Part shown: one piece after another, positions 50,044 through 57,725 of the stretch | Numbering within the stretch: position 1 is the stretch's first letter | Layout: each line of letters begins with the position of its first letter | Assembly (NCBI GenBank): GCA_023442945.1 | Contig: JAEZWW010000047.1 | Coordinates: forward strand, 10,522-74,521 | DNA from: Pseudomonadota bacterium | GTDB lineage: Bacteria; Pseudomonadota; Gammaproteobacteria; Burkholderiales; Burkholderiaceae_C | Length of the DNA stretch: 64,000 nucleotides | Reading direction: 5' to 3' | Made by a program: the position numbers and the translations under genes | The notes under the pieces: generated by a model | What the model saw: the letters and a program-made list of their open reading frames with translations, nothing else | Told to the model about the DNA's origin: nothing | The model's database searches: none

Positions 50044-50820
50044 TCAGGCCACGGCGTGGGCGTGGTCGGGGGTGTGCAGGGCGGCGAGCAAGGCGCGGAT
50101 CGGGTGCCAGCGCAGGTCCAGCTCGGCGTGCAGCGCGGCTTCCAGATCTTGCTGAAAGCCGGTCTGCCAGGCGACGGGGGCGGGCGCGTCGCCAGCCGCT
50201 TCGGCCGACGCGGTCGCAGCGGCGCGCAGCTGGGCAAAGCGCTTCTCCAGCAGGCCGGGCAGGGCGTCCAGCAAGCGGCGTTCGGGCGCGCCCAGCATGC
50301 GTTCCATCACCGCGTCCAGCGCGGCCAGGCGCGCGGGGGCCGACCCGCGCAGCTCCAGCGCGCGGCGCAGGCGGGCGCGCAGCGGGGCGATGCGGTCTTC
50401 CATGCTTTGCTGCTGGGCCACGATGTGGCGGCGGTAGGTGGGGAAGTCAAAAGCCATCTCGGTCGGCGCGGGCGTGGCGCTGGTGGCGATCCAGCCGGAG
50501 GTGGCGCTGCGCCGGCGCGGCACGGCGGCCTCGCGCCAGGGCGCGTCGTCGGTCAGCGCGCGGGTCAGCAGGGCGTGCACGGCCTGGCTGTCGGCGGCGG
50601 CGCTTTCCGCGCTCGCGTCCTCATCGTCCGACAGCGGCGCGACCGTGAGCGGCTCTTGCAGCGCGGCGAACAGGGGTTGGGCGTCGGTCCAGCGCAACCA
50701 GCCGCTCAGCTGGTCGTGGAAGTCCGATGGCGGGCCACCCGCCGGCTGCACGCCCCAGGACGCCAGCAGGCGCACCAGCGCCGCGTCGGTAAAGCCTGTG
50801 CGCCGCGTCGCCGTCGTCAT
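50044..50820 (-). CDS. DUF3348-domain protein, first gene of the MotAB/Zor-like operon
   Basis: 258 residues, start MTTATRRTGFTDAALVRLLASWG. Features: a conserved N-terminal block (DFHDQLSGWLRWTDAQPLFAAL), a Ser/Ala/Asp-rich spacer, and a C-terminal helical part (YRRHIVAQQQSMEDRIAPLRARLRRAL, AALDAVMERMLGAPERRLLDALPGLLEKRFAQLR). No signal or membrane helix. DUF3348 is restricted to betaproteobacteria and occurs with DUF802. The MotA-like gene starts 18 bases after its stop. Function unknown; a cytoplasmic partner of the coiled-coil tail is a reasonable guess. Confidence 0.8.
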   Translation of the reverse strand: MTTATRRTGFTDAALVRLLASWGVQPAGGPPSDFHDQLSGWLRWTDAQPLFAALQEPLTVAPLSDDEDASAESAAADSQAVHALLTRALTDDAPWREAAVPRRRSATSGWIATSATPAPTEMAFDFPTYRRHIVAQQQSMEDRIAPLRARLRRALELRGSAPARLAALDAVMERMLGAPERRLLDALPGLLEKRFAQLRAAATASAEAAGDAPAPVAWQTGFQQDLEAALHAELDLRWHPIRALLAALHTPDHAHAVA

Positions 50821-51138
50821 GCCCGCCCGAATGCAAAGCCGGCGAGTCTACACGCCGCCCCCGGTGACCCCCGTCAGGGGCTGTAAGGGGCTGTAAGCGC
50901 GCGGGAGGCGGGCCGCAGGCGTTGCGACAGATGCTCCTGAATCAGGAGCTGCTTGCGCAGAGGGTCGTAGGGCTGGCGGGCGATTTGGCTTGAAATGTGG
51001 TGCGCGGGGCCGGTCAGCGCGCCGCACTTGGCGCCCGACGCCGCGCTGCCCGCCAGCGCCCCGCGTGCGGCGCGGGGTGGGCGTTTGCTCCTAAAGCAGG
51101 AGCTGTCCGCGCAGATGGTTGTAGGGCTATCGCCCGAT
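50821..51138. other. 318-base intergenic region with two repeat A copies
   Basis: Holds direct copies at 50932-50997 and 51086-51145 and a short tandem GGGGCTGTAA/GGGGCTGTAA near 50878-50896. It must contain the promoter of the four-gene operon, transcribed leftwards from here; no clear -35/-10 pair was found. No gene seen. Confidence 0.5.
50932..50997 (+). repeat. Repeat A, intergenic
   Basis: CTCCTGAATCAGGAGCTGCT, TGCGCAGAGGG, GTAGGGCTGGCGGGC, TTTGGCTTGAAATG. The CTCCTGAATCAGGAG start is itself a perfect inverted repeat. Confidence 0.8.
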
Positions 51139-51145
51139 TCAGGGC
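51086..51145 (+). repeat. Repeat A overlapping the 3' end of the DsrE-like gene
   Basis: TTGCTCCTAAAGCAGGAGCT, CCGCGCAGATGG, TGTAGGGCTATCGCC. Also starts with CTCCT..AGGAG. The DsrE stop codon (51139-51141) is inside its end. Confidence 0.75.
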
Positions 51146-51612
51146 TTGATGTAAGCGTAGCCTTCGCGCGACTGCAGCTGGGCGATGCGCGCCACGCCCG
51201 AAGGGGTGAAGTCGGCGTCCATGATGAACTGCTCTTTCTTCAGGTTGTTGCTGCGGATGGTGATTTCGCACACCTCAAAGCGCACGCCGCGGGCCTTCAG
51301 CGCGCTGACCAGGGCTGGGTAATCGATGTCGGGGTTCTTGGCGTCCTTGGCGCCTTCCATCAGGAATTTGACGCCGTCGGCGTGCGTCACCACGACGATC
51401 TTGGTGTCCGGCGCCACGTCCAGGTGGTTGCGGATGTTGCGCAGGCCCTTGGTCGCCTGGGCTTCGGAATTGTCGATGTGGTACACCACCTTGTCCCCGC
51501 CCTTGGCCGGGGCCGGTGTCTGTGCCGAGGCGCCCGTGCTGGCGACCATCATGCCGACGCCCAAAGTGCCTGCGGCCAAGACGGTGCGCAGCGCGTTGCG
51601 AAAAATGCTCAT
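51139..51612 (-). CDS. Exported DsrE/DsrF-like protein
   Basis: 157 residues. Signal peptide (LGVGMMVASTGASAQT) precedes a DsrE-like fold: KVVYHIDNSEAQATKGLRNIRNHLDVAPDTKIVVVTHADGVKFLMEGA, then YPALVSALKARGVRFEVCEITIRSN with the conserved Cys, and the tail DADFTPSGVARIAQLQSREGYAYIKP. Periplasmic DsrE proteins with one Cys are frequent in betaproteobacteria near thiosulfate or sulfide oxidation genes; none are near here. Role unknown, perhaps sulfur transfer. Divergent from gph with 27 bases between the starts. Confidence 0.85.
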   Translation of the reverse strand: MSIFRNALRTVLAAGTLGVGMMVASTGASAQTPAPAKGGDKVVYHIDNSEAQATKGLRNIRNHLDVAPDTKIVVVTHADGVKFLMEGAKDAKNPDIDYPALVSALKARGVRFEVCEITIRSNNLKKEQFIMDADFTPSGVARIAQLQSREGYAYIKP

Positions 51613-51639
51613 CTCAAAATCTCCTCTAGGAATGGTTTC

Positions 51640-52359
51640 ATGTCACACCAAACACTAGCACAGCCGATTCGCGCGTGCATGGTGGATCTTGACGGCACGC
51701 TGGTCGACACCCTGGGCGATTTCGAGGCGGCGCTGGGCGCCATGCTCACCGCGATCGGCCGCGCGCCGGTCAGCCGCGCGCAGATCGAAACCCTGGTCGG
51801 CAAGGGGTCGGAGCACCTGATCCGCTCCGTGCTGGCGCTGACCGCGCCGTCCGACGCGCCAACCGATGCCGCTGCACAGGAAGCCCTTGCCGAACAGGCC
51901 TGGGCGCACTACCAGGCGGCGTATGTGCGCATCAACGGCCAGCACAGCACGGTGTATGCCGGCGCCGAGGCGGGCCTGAAGGCCCTGCGCGAGCAGGGCC
52001 TGCGCCTGGCCTGCCTGACCAACAAGCCCATCGCCTTCGCCCGCCCCTTGCTGGCCGCCAAGGGGCTGGCCGGCTACTTCGACCACGTCTTCGGCGGCGA
52101 CAGCTTCGCGCGCAAGAAGCCCGACCCGCTGCCGCTCTTGGAAAGCTGCCGCGCCCTGGGCACGCCGCCCGCGCAGACGCTGATGCTGGGCGATTCCAGC
52201 AACGACGCCACCGCCGCGCGCGCCGCCGGCTGCCCGGTGGTGCTGGTGACCTACGGCTACAACCACGGCGAGCCGATCCGCGCCGTGGACGCCGACGGTT
52301 TTGTCGACCGCATCGACGCGCTGACCCTGCGCGCGGCCACCGACACGCCAACGCAGTAG
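51640..52359 (+). CDS. gph: Phosphoglycolate phosphatase
   Basis: 239 residues from the ATG at 51640. HAD superfamily: motif I ACMVDLDGTLVDT (nucleophile Asp and acid Asp), motif II LACLTNKP, motif III Lys in FARKKPDP, motif IV LMLGDSSNDATAARAAGCP. Gph clears 2-phosphoglycolate from DNA repair or oxygenase side reactions. Related HAD phosphatases cannot be excluded, but length and the CMVDLDGTLVDT start fit Gph. The frame stays open far upstream through the intergenic region, so the start at 51640 is chosen by family match and the AGGA before it. Confidence 0.9.
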   Translation: MSHQTLAQPIRACMVDLDGTLVDTLGDFEAALGAMLTAIGRAPVSRAQIETLVGKGSEHLIRSVLALTAPSDAPTDAAAQEALAEQAWAHYQAAYVRINGQHSTVYAGAEAGLKALREQGLRLACLTNKPIAFARPLLAAKGLAGYFDHVFGGDSFARKKPDPLPLLESCRALGTPPAQTLMLGDSSNDATAARAAGCPVVLVTYGYNHGEPIRAVDADGFVDRIDALTLRAATDTPTQ

Positions 52360-52390
52360 CATCGGACCATCAACCCAAGGAGACCCCACC

Positions 52391-53353
52391 GTGACCACCG
52401 GACATGATCTGCTGGCGCGCGCGGCGGCCCAGCCCGAGGTGCTGCAATGGCACACCTGGGCTTCGCTGAACCCCGGCCCGGCGCTGGTGGTGATGGGCGC
52501 GGTGCACGGCAACGAGCGCAGCGGCGCCATCGCCATCGCCCGCGCCATCGACGACTTTCAGCACGGCCGTCTGATGCTGCAGCGCGGGCGCCTGACCCTG
52601 GTGCCCGTCGCCAACCCGCTGGCCTTCCGCCAGAACACGCGCGAAGGCGAACGCAACCTGAACCGCCGCTTCGTCCCGCGCGGCGATCCGCAGGACTACG
52701 AAGACCGCATCACGCGCCAGCTGGCGCCGCTGCTGGCCGCGCACGACGCGCTGCTGGACCTGCATTCCTTCCACACGCCGGGCGACCCCTTCGCCATGGT
52801 CGGCCCGCGCAACAACAGCGGCCCGCGCGAGCCCTTCGCCCGCGCCGCCGAAGAAATGGCGTTGGCGCGCGCCCTGGGCGCGCCGCAGGTAGTGGAAGGC
52901 TGGTTGGACATTTACGACCGCGCGGCCCGTGCGCGCGGCGAGACGCCGGACGACGAAGGCATCGGCACCAACGAGTACATGCGCAGCCAGGGCGGTTACG
53001 CCGTCACGCTGGAAAGCGGGCTGCACGACGACCCCGAAGCGGTGGAGGTCGCCCAGCGCGCGCTGTACGGCGCCCTGGCGCACCTGGGCCTGGCCAGTGT
53101 GCCCGCGCCGCCGCGCTTTGCTGGCGCCGCCGCGCGGCTGAAGGAAGTGGTCCTGCGCGACGCGCCGGGCGACCGCCTGCTGCAGGACTGGCACAGCTTT
53201 GACCGCGTGGCCGCGGGTGAGCCGATCGCCGAGCGCGCCGACGGCACGCCGGTGGTGGCGCAGCAGGCCGGCTGCGTGCTGTTCCCCCACCCCGAGGCGG
53301 ACGTGGGTCAGGAATGGTTTTACCTGGCGGAGCCGGGCTCGGCCGACACGTGA
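52391..53353 (+). CDS. Succinylglutamate desuccinylase/aspartoacylase-family protein
   Basis: 320 residues from the GTG at 52391, preceded by AAGGAG. Zinc carboxypeptidase-like fold: VMGAVHGNERSGAIAIARAI (zinc His and Glu), NREFR-like REGERNLNRRFVPRG, and LLDLHSFHTPGDPF (second zinc His). The late segment GYAVTLESGLHDDPEA holds the candidate catalytic Glu. The family includes AstE (arginine catabolism) and aspartoacylase; this one has none of the ast genes nearby, so the amide substrate is unknown. It starts 31 bases after gph. Confidence 0.85.
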   Translation: MTTGHDLLARAAAQPEVLQWHTWASLNPGPALVVMGAVHGNERSGAIAIARAIDDFQHGRLMLQRGRLTLVPVANPLAFRQNTREGERNLNRRFVPRGDPQDYEDRITRQLAPLLAAHDALLDLHSFHTPGDPFAMVGPRNNSGPREPFARAAEEMALARALGAPQVVEGWLDIYDRAARARGETPDDEGIGTNEYMRSQGGYAVTLESGLHDDPEAVEVAQRALYGALAHLGLASVPAPPRFAGAAARLKEVVLRDAPGDRLLQDWHSFDRVAAGEPIAERADGTPVVAQQAGCVLFPHPEADVGQEWFYLAEPGSADT

Positions 53354-53362
53354 GGCCAGCGC

Positions 53363-53392
53363 CGGGGCAGGTCGGGCCCCGAGCGGGTTTTT
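53363..53392 (+). terminator. Possible terminator after the aspartoacylase-family gene
   Basis: CGGGGC ... GCCCCG stem followed, six bases later, by TTTTT. The gap before the U run makes this weak. Confidence 0.4.
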
Positions 53393-53454
53393 AAGGAATG
53401 TGGGCCTCCGGCCCTACAACCACCTGCGCGGCCAGCTATCAAAAAGGAAGTAAT
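53391..53454 (-). repeat. Repeat A, inverted, between two convergent genes
   Basis: TGGGCCTCCGGCCCTACAAC, CACCTGCGCGGCCAGCTATC, then AAAAAGGAAG. Confidence 0.75.
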
Positions 53455-53480
53455 GCGCGGGCGACGCGGCCCGCGCCCGC

Positions 53481-54101
53481 TCAGGCTTCCTTGCCCAGCA
53501 GCGCGTCCTTGAGCTTCCAGTCGGCCGGCTTGGGGCCCAGCCAGATGCCCATCAGCGCGCGGAAGAATTCGGGCTCGCGGAAAGGCTCGGTCTGCGTCTG
53601 GCCGCTGAGGGCGAGCACCGCGCCGGTGCCGGGCACCCAGTCCATCTGGATGCTGTTGCCAGGCACCATGCGCTTGTGGTCGGTGAAGATCTGGCTCATG
53701 CGCATGATCCCGGGCAGCAGCTTGACCATGTTGCCGCGGTCGGTGTTTTCTTCCATGCCGCGCGCAAACATGTTGCCCATCTCACTGGAGTCGATGTCGC
53801 GCAGCATCACCAGGCGCAGGCGCTTGGGCGTGTCCGTGGACGAGACCTCGGCCACGGACTGTGACTTCTGCGGCACGTACAGCGCGGCCGAATAGACCTT
53901 GAACATTGCCTTGTAGCGCACGCCCGCGCCGTTCAGCACCAACGGCTTGCCCGCCACGGTGACCGTGTCTGGGAAGTTCGTGCCCCCCACCTCCAGCGCC
54001 AGGGCCGGCGCGGCCAGCGCGGCACCGGACAGGCCCAGCGCGGTGGTCAGCAGCTGGCGGCGGGACAAAAAGGCCGGGTGGTGGAAGGACATGTGCGGCA
54101 T
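53481..54101 (-). CDS. Chalcone isomerase-like exported protein
   Basis: 206 residues. Twin-arginine-like signal, LSRRQLLTTALGLSGAALA, cut near ALALE. The mature part has the chalcone isomerase-like core of betaproteobacteria: KVYSAALYVPQKSQS, RLRLVMLRDIDSSEM, GNMVKLLPGIMRMSQIF and FFRALMGIWLGPKPADW. These bacterial proteins lack the plant active-site set and probably bind fatty acids or lipids in the periplasm. An in-frame ATG three codons in is an alternative start. Confidence 0.85.
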   Translation of the reverse strand: MPHMSFHHPAFLSRRQLLTTALGLSGAALAAPALALEVGGTNFPDTVTVAGKPLVLNGAGVRYKAMFKVYSAALYVPQKSQSVAEVSSTDTPKRLRLVMLRDIDSSEMGNMFARGMEENTDRGNMVKLLPGIMRMSQIFTDHKRMVPGNSIQMDWVPGTGAVLALSGQTQTEPFREPEFFRALMGIWLGPKPADWKLKDALLGKEA

Positions 54102-54276
54102 CCAGAAAAAAGAACGGTCGTGCTATCCCTGATCATCGGACAGCGGGCCGCCGCGTTGTATCAGGGTTAACGCGGGCCGGACAGGACATATTTCCGGTCT
54201 GTTCGCCCGCGCGCAGCGCCGCGCCGCTGCGCTTGCAGGATGGGCGCCGGGGCCGTTCACGCAGGCGCGGCGGCCA

Positions 54277-55104
54277 TCAGGTGCCGGGCGCGGGCAAGGC
54301 TACGGTCACCACCTCGAAGCGCTCCAGCTGCTGCGGGCCGAACACGGTGGCGATCGCCACGTCGGCCGCGTCGCGCCCGCGCGCCATCACCACGCGGCCG
54401 ATGCGCGGCACGTTGTGGCGGGCGTCAAAGGTGTACCACTGGCCGCCCAGGTAGGCCTCGAACCAGGCCGAAAAATCCATCGGCGCCGGGTTGGGCGGCA
54501 CGCCGATGTCACCCAGGTAGCCGGTGACGTAGCGCGCCGGGATGTTCATGCAGCGGCACAGCGTCACCGCCAAGTGGGCAAAGTCGCGGCACACGCCCAC
54601 GCCTTCCTGCCAGCCTTGCAGCGCCGTGCGGTTGGCGCGCGCCTGCAGGTAGTCAAAGTGCAGATGGCCGTGCACGTAGTCGCAGATCGCCTGCACGCGC
54701 GCCCAGCCTTTGGGCGCGCTGGCGAACTGGGCCCAGGCGAAGGCCATCAGTTCGCTGTCGACCTCGCAGTAGCGGCTGGGCAGCAGAAAGCGGAACATCT
54801 CGGGCGGCAGCTCGTCCAGCGCGTGCTGGCGCGCGTCCAGCTGCACCGGATCCGGCGCGTCGCTGACGGCGATGACGGCGCTGCTGGTCAGGCGCAGCCG
54901 GTCGGTGCCCGCGGGCAGGTCGATGCGGGTGATGGTGTTGTCAAAGCCGTCCTGGTAGGTCGTCCAGGGCAGGGGCGGCTCCACGGCGAATTGCTCGGGC
55001 GCCTGCAGCGCAGGCGACTGCGAAGGGTGCACGTGGAGCGCGCCCAGCACGCTGGTGGGGCCTTTCAAGGCCAGGGCGATGTCGTAACCAAGTCGGATCA
55101 GCAT
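54277..55104 (-). CDS. Transglutaminase-like family protein
   Basis: 275 residues. N-terminal beta region (ITRIDLPAGTDRLRLTSSAVI), then a transglutaminase core with the Cys of GVGVCRDFAHLAVTLCRCM, His/Trp in FSAWFEAYLGGQWYTFDARHN (Cys-His-Asp triad), and the flanking HGHLHFDYLQARANRTALQGW. Such proteins are cysteine peptidase-like enzymes of unknown substrate, often with alpha-E and circularly permuted ATP-grasp genes, which are absent here. No signal peptide. Divergent from the trp operon. Confidence 0.88.
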   Translation of the reverse strand: MLIRLGYDIALALKGPTSVLGALHVHPSQSPALQAPEQFAVEPPLPWTTYQDGFDNTITRIDLPAGTDRLRLTSSAVIAVSDAPDPVQLDARQHALDELPPEMFRFLLPSRYCEVDSELMAFAWAQFASAPKGWARVQAICDYVHGHLHFDYLQARANRTALQGWQEGVGVCRDFAHLAVTLCRCMNIPARYVTGYLGDIGVPPNPAPMDFSAWFEAYLGGQWYTFDARHNVPRIGRVVMARGRDAADVAIATVFGPQQLERFEVVTVALPAPGT

Positions 55105-55253
55105 GCGGAAAAACGTGTCGGGTAAGTCAGGAAAAGAAAAAAGCGACCGGCCTATTGCACACCGCCCGCGGCTTCCGCGCCAGCGCCCGGAACCTTGCGC
55201 CGCTGTGGGACAAGCGCGCGCCGTGCCACCGCCGCGCTGTCAGGCGGCTTTGC

Positions 55254-55259
55254 TACACT
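55254..55259 (+). promoter_or_regulatory. Likely extended -10 promoter of the trp operon
   Basis: TGCTACACT fits TGnTAtAaT (extended -10); no good -35 is seen at 16-18 bases. Predicted start lies at about 55266-55267, on the leader peptide ATG. Confidence 0.5.
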
Positions 55260-55266
55260 GCCTGCC

Positions 55267-55350
55267 ATGTGTTCTTTCCACAATGTCATTTCACCGCTGG
55301 GCGCCCAAGGCACCCAGGGGGCGTGGCCCTGGCGTAAGCCTGCACGTTGA
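55267..55350 (+). CDS. trpL: Tryptophan operon leader peptide
   Basis: 27 codons, ATG to TGA, ending GAWPWRKPAR. Two Trp codons separated by Pro near the end, placed 144 bases before trpE, are what a trp leader peptide should have; Trp is otherwise rare in short random frames. No clear Shine-Dalgarno precedes it and the predicted transcription start falls on the ATG, so the leader mRNA may be leaderless, as has been reported for the rhizobial trpE(G) leader. Stalling at these Trp codons would decide the folding of 55309-55400. It was too short to be found by a length cut-off. Confidence 0.65.
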   Translation: MCSFHNVISPLGAQGTQGAWPWRKPAR

Positions 55351-55400
55351 CTTGTGACCCGCGTCCGCAAGGGGCGCACCTGGGGCACCCCACGGGTGCC
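55309..55400 (+). promoter_or_regulatory. Candidate trp attenuator with alternative pairing
   Basis: GGCACCC occurs at 55309-55315 (inside trpL, before the Trp codons) and again at 55384-55390. Either can pair with GGGTGCC at 55394-55400. The second pairing gives a tight hairpin (loop CAC) and the first an exclusive long-range alternative. No U run follows the hairpin (ATTGAAAG), so a classic intrinsic terminator is not proved; Rho or a translational effect is possible. Confidence 0.5.
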
Positions 55401-55493
55401 AGATTGAAAGACACACGGCCGCCGCCGCGCCGCTGAAGACAAGGATCAGCCCCCCGCGCGCCCACGGCCCCGAGCTTGGAGGCTCCGTTTCCC

Positions 55494-57002
55494 GTGATCA
55501 CCGAACTTGAATTCAAAAGCCTGGTTGCCCAGGGCTACAACCGCATCCCGCTGATGGCCGATGCCTTTGCCGACCTCGAAACGCCGCTCAGCCTTTACCT
55601 CAAACTGGCCGCCAACGCAGGCGGGACGGGCGGCGGCCGCTACAGTTTTCTGCTGGAATCGGTCATCGGCGGCGAACGCTTTGGCCGCTACAGCTTCATC
55701 GGCCTGCCTGCGCGCACGGTGCTGCGCGCCAGCGGCTTCGGCGCCGAAGCCAAGACCGAGGTCGTGACCGACGGCCAGGTCGTTGAAACCGCGCCCGGCA
55801 ACCCGCTGGACTTCATCGCGGCCTACCAAGCGCGCTTCAAGGTCGCGCTGCTGCCCGGCCTGCCGCGCTTTTGCGGTGGGCTGGCGGGCTACTTCGGCTA
55901 CGACACGGTGCGCCACATCGAGAAAAAGCTCGAAGCCAGCTGCCCGCCCGACCCCATCGGCCTGCCTGACATCCTGCTGATGCACTGCGAGGAAGTCGCC
56001 GTCATCGACAACCTGTCCGGCAAGCTGTACCTCATCGTCTACGCCGACCCGGGCCAGCCCGAGGCCTATGCCAAAGGCAAGAAGCGCCTGAAGACGCTGC
56101 GCGAGCAGCTGCGCTATTCGGTCAGCGTGCCGCAGGTCAAAGCCACGCAGAACTTTCCGGCCGAGCGCGAATTCGCCAAGGCCGATTACCTGAAGGCGGT
56201 GGAACACGCCAAGGAGCTGATCGCCGCGGGCGACTTCATGCAGGTGCAGGTCGGCCAGCGCATCAAGAAGCGCTACACCGAATCGCCGCTCAGCCTGTAC
56301 CGCGCGCTGCGCTCGCTCAATCCGTCGCCGTACATGATTTACTACGACTTCGGCGACTTCCAGGTGGTGAGCGCCAGCCCGGAAATCCTGGTGCGGCAGG
56401 AGCACACGCCTGAAGGGCAAAAGATCACGATCAGACCGCTGGCCGGCACCCGCCCGCGCGGCGCCACGCCCGAGCAGGACAAGGCCACCGAAGTCGAATT
56501 GGTCAACGACCCGAAAGAGCGTGCCGAGCACGTCATGCTGATCGACCTGGCGCGCAACGACATCGGCCGCATCGCCAAGACCGGCAGCGTGAAGGTGACC
56601 GAGGCCTTTGCCGTGGAGCGTTACAGCCACGTGATGCACATCGTCAGCAACGTTGAAGGCATCTTGAACGACGGCATGACCAACATGGACGTGCTGAAAG
56701 CCACCTTCCCCGCCGGCACGCTGACCGGCGCGCCCAAGGTCCACGCCATGGAGCTGATCGACCAGCTGGAGCCGACCAAGCGCGGCATCTACGGCGGCGC
56801 CTGCGGCTACCTGAGCTACGCCGGTGACATGGACGTGGCGATTGCCATCCGCACCGCCATCGTCAAGGACCAGCAGCTGTACGTGCAGGCCGCCGCCGGC
56901 GTGGTCGCCGACAGCGTGCCCGAGCTGGAATGGAAAGAGACCGAGCACAAGGCCCGCGCCATCCTGCGCGCCAGCGAGCTGGTCGAAGAAGGCCTGGAGT
57001 GA
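55494..57002 (+). CDS. trpE: Anthranilate synthase component I
   Basis: 502 residues from the GTG at 55494 (MITELEFKSLVAQGYNRIPL); GGAGG lies 11 bases before it, and an in-frame TTG at 55476 is less like the family. Chorismate-utilising fold: GRYSFLLES and RYSFIGLPARTVL (Trp-site region at the N-terminus), then QVQVGQRI, SPEILVR, IRPLAGTRPRG, LIDLARNDIGR, VSNVEGI and AGTLTGAPKV. It makes anthranilate from chorismate with TrpG. First structural gene of the trp cluster, preceded by the leader described above. Confidence 0.95.
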   Translation: MITELEFKSLVAQGYNRIPLMADAFADLETPLSLYLKLAANAGGTGGGRYSFLLESVIGGERFGRYSFIGLPARTVLRASGFGAEAKTEVVTDGQVVETAPGNPLDFIAAYQARFKVALLPGLPRFCGGLAGYFGYDTVRHIEKKLEASCPPDPIGLPDILLMHCEEVAVIDNLSGKLYLIVYADPGQPEAYAKGKKRLKTLREQLRYSVSVPQVKATQNFPAEREFAKADYLKAVEHAKELIAAGDFMQVQVGQRIKKRYTESPLSLYRALRSLNPSPYMIYYDFGDFQVVSASPEILVRQEHTPEGQKITIRPLAGTRPRGATPEQDKATEVELVNDPKERAEHVMLIDLARNDIGRIAKTGSVKVTEAFAVERYSHVMHIVSNVEGILNDGMTNMDVLKATFPAGTLTGAPKVHAMELIDQLEPTKRGIYGGACGYLSYAGDMDVAIAIRTAIVKDQQLYVQAAAGVVADSVPELEWKETEHKARAILRASELVEEGLE

Positions 57003-57010
57003 GGCGCGCC

Positions 57011-57712
57011 ATGAACACCCCCCATTCCAAGCCCAATCAGCCTGCGGCCTTAGAGCAGACTGCGCAGGCAGCTATTGAAAGTGAAGCAACCATCACTGCC
57101 CTGCGCGCCCGCGTGCCGCCCGGCGTGCGCGTGCTGATGGTCGACAACTACGACAGCTTCACCTTCAACATCGTCCAGTACTTCGGCGAGCTGGGCGCGC
57201 AAGTCACCGTGCTGCGCAACGACGAAGTCACGCTGGAGCAGTTGGCCGAGCGCTTTGAGCGCAGCGAGTTCGATCGCCTGTGCATCAGCCCCGGCCCGTG
57301 CTCCCCCAACGAGGCCGGTGTGTCCGTCGCCGCCATCCGCCACTTCGCCGGCAAGCTGCCTATCCTCGGCGTGTGCCTGGGCCACCAAGCCATCGGCGCG
57401 GCCTTCGGCGGCGACATCGTCCGCGCGCAGCAGCAAATGCACGGCAAGACCAGCGTCATCAGCACCGACCAGCAAGGCGTGTTTGCCGACTTGCCGAAAC
57501 AGTTCACCGTCAACCGCTACCACTCGCTGGTGATCGACCGCGCCACCTGCCCGAAAGAGCTGGCCGTCACCGCGACGAGCGAAGACGGCGAAATCCAGGG
57601 CGTGCGGCACACCGGTTATGCCGACGCGGTGCGCATCGAAGGCGTGCAGTTCCACCCCGAAAGCATCCTGACCGAGCACGGGCATGCGATGTTGGCGAAC
57701 TTTTTGCGTTAA
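57011..57712 (+). CDS. trpG: Anthranilate synthase component II (glutamine amidotransferase), with a repeat-encoded N-terminal extension
   Basis: 233 residues from the ATG at 57011. The GATase domain starts only at residue 42 (VLMVDNYDSFTFNIVQYFGELG), where normal TrpG proteins begin. Catalytic Cys in LGVCLGHQAIG, His and Glu in VQFHPESILTEHG. The extra N-terminal 41 residues include repeat A (residues about 9-26, NQPAALEQTAQAAIES), read antisense. The start has a GGAGTGAGG site from the end of trpE. In-frame GTG codons near 57127 could give a normal-length protein, but they lack an obvious ribosome site. Confidence 0.93.
   Translation: MNTPHSKPNQPAALEQTAQAAIESEATITALRARVPPGVRVLMVDNYDSFTFNIVQYFGELGAQVTVLRNDEVTLEQLAERFERSEFDRLCISPGPCSPNEAGVSVAAIRHFAGKLPILGVCLGHQAIGAAFGGDIVRAQQQMHGKTSVISTDQQGVFADLPKQFTVNRYHSLVIDRATCPKELAVTATSEDGEIQGVRHTGYADAVRIEGVQFHPESILTEHGHAMLANFLR
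57035..57087 (-). repeat. Repeat A encoding the N-terminal extension of TrpG
   Basis: Reverse copy: GCGGCCTTAGAGCAGACTGC, GCAGGCAGCTATTGAAAG. The retained part is the half with the TGCGCA core and the TAGCTGCC end. Confidence 0.7.
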
Positions 57713-57725
57713 CGAGGGCTTCAAC

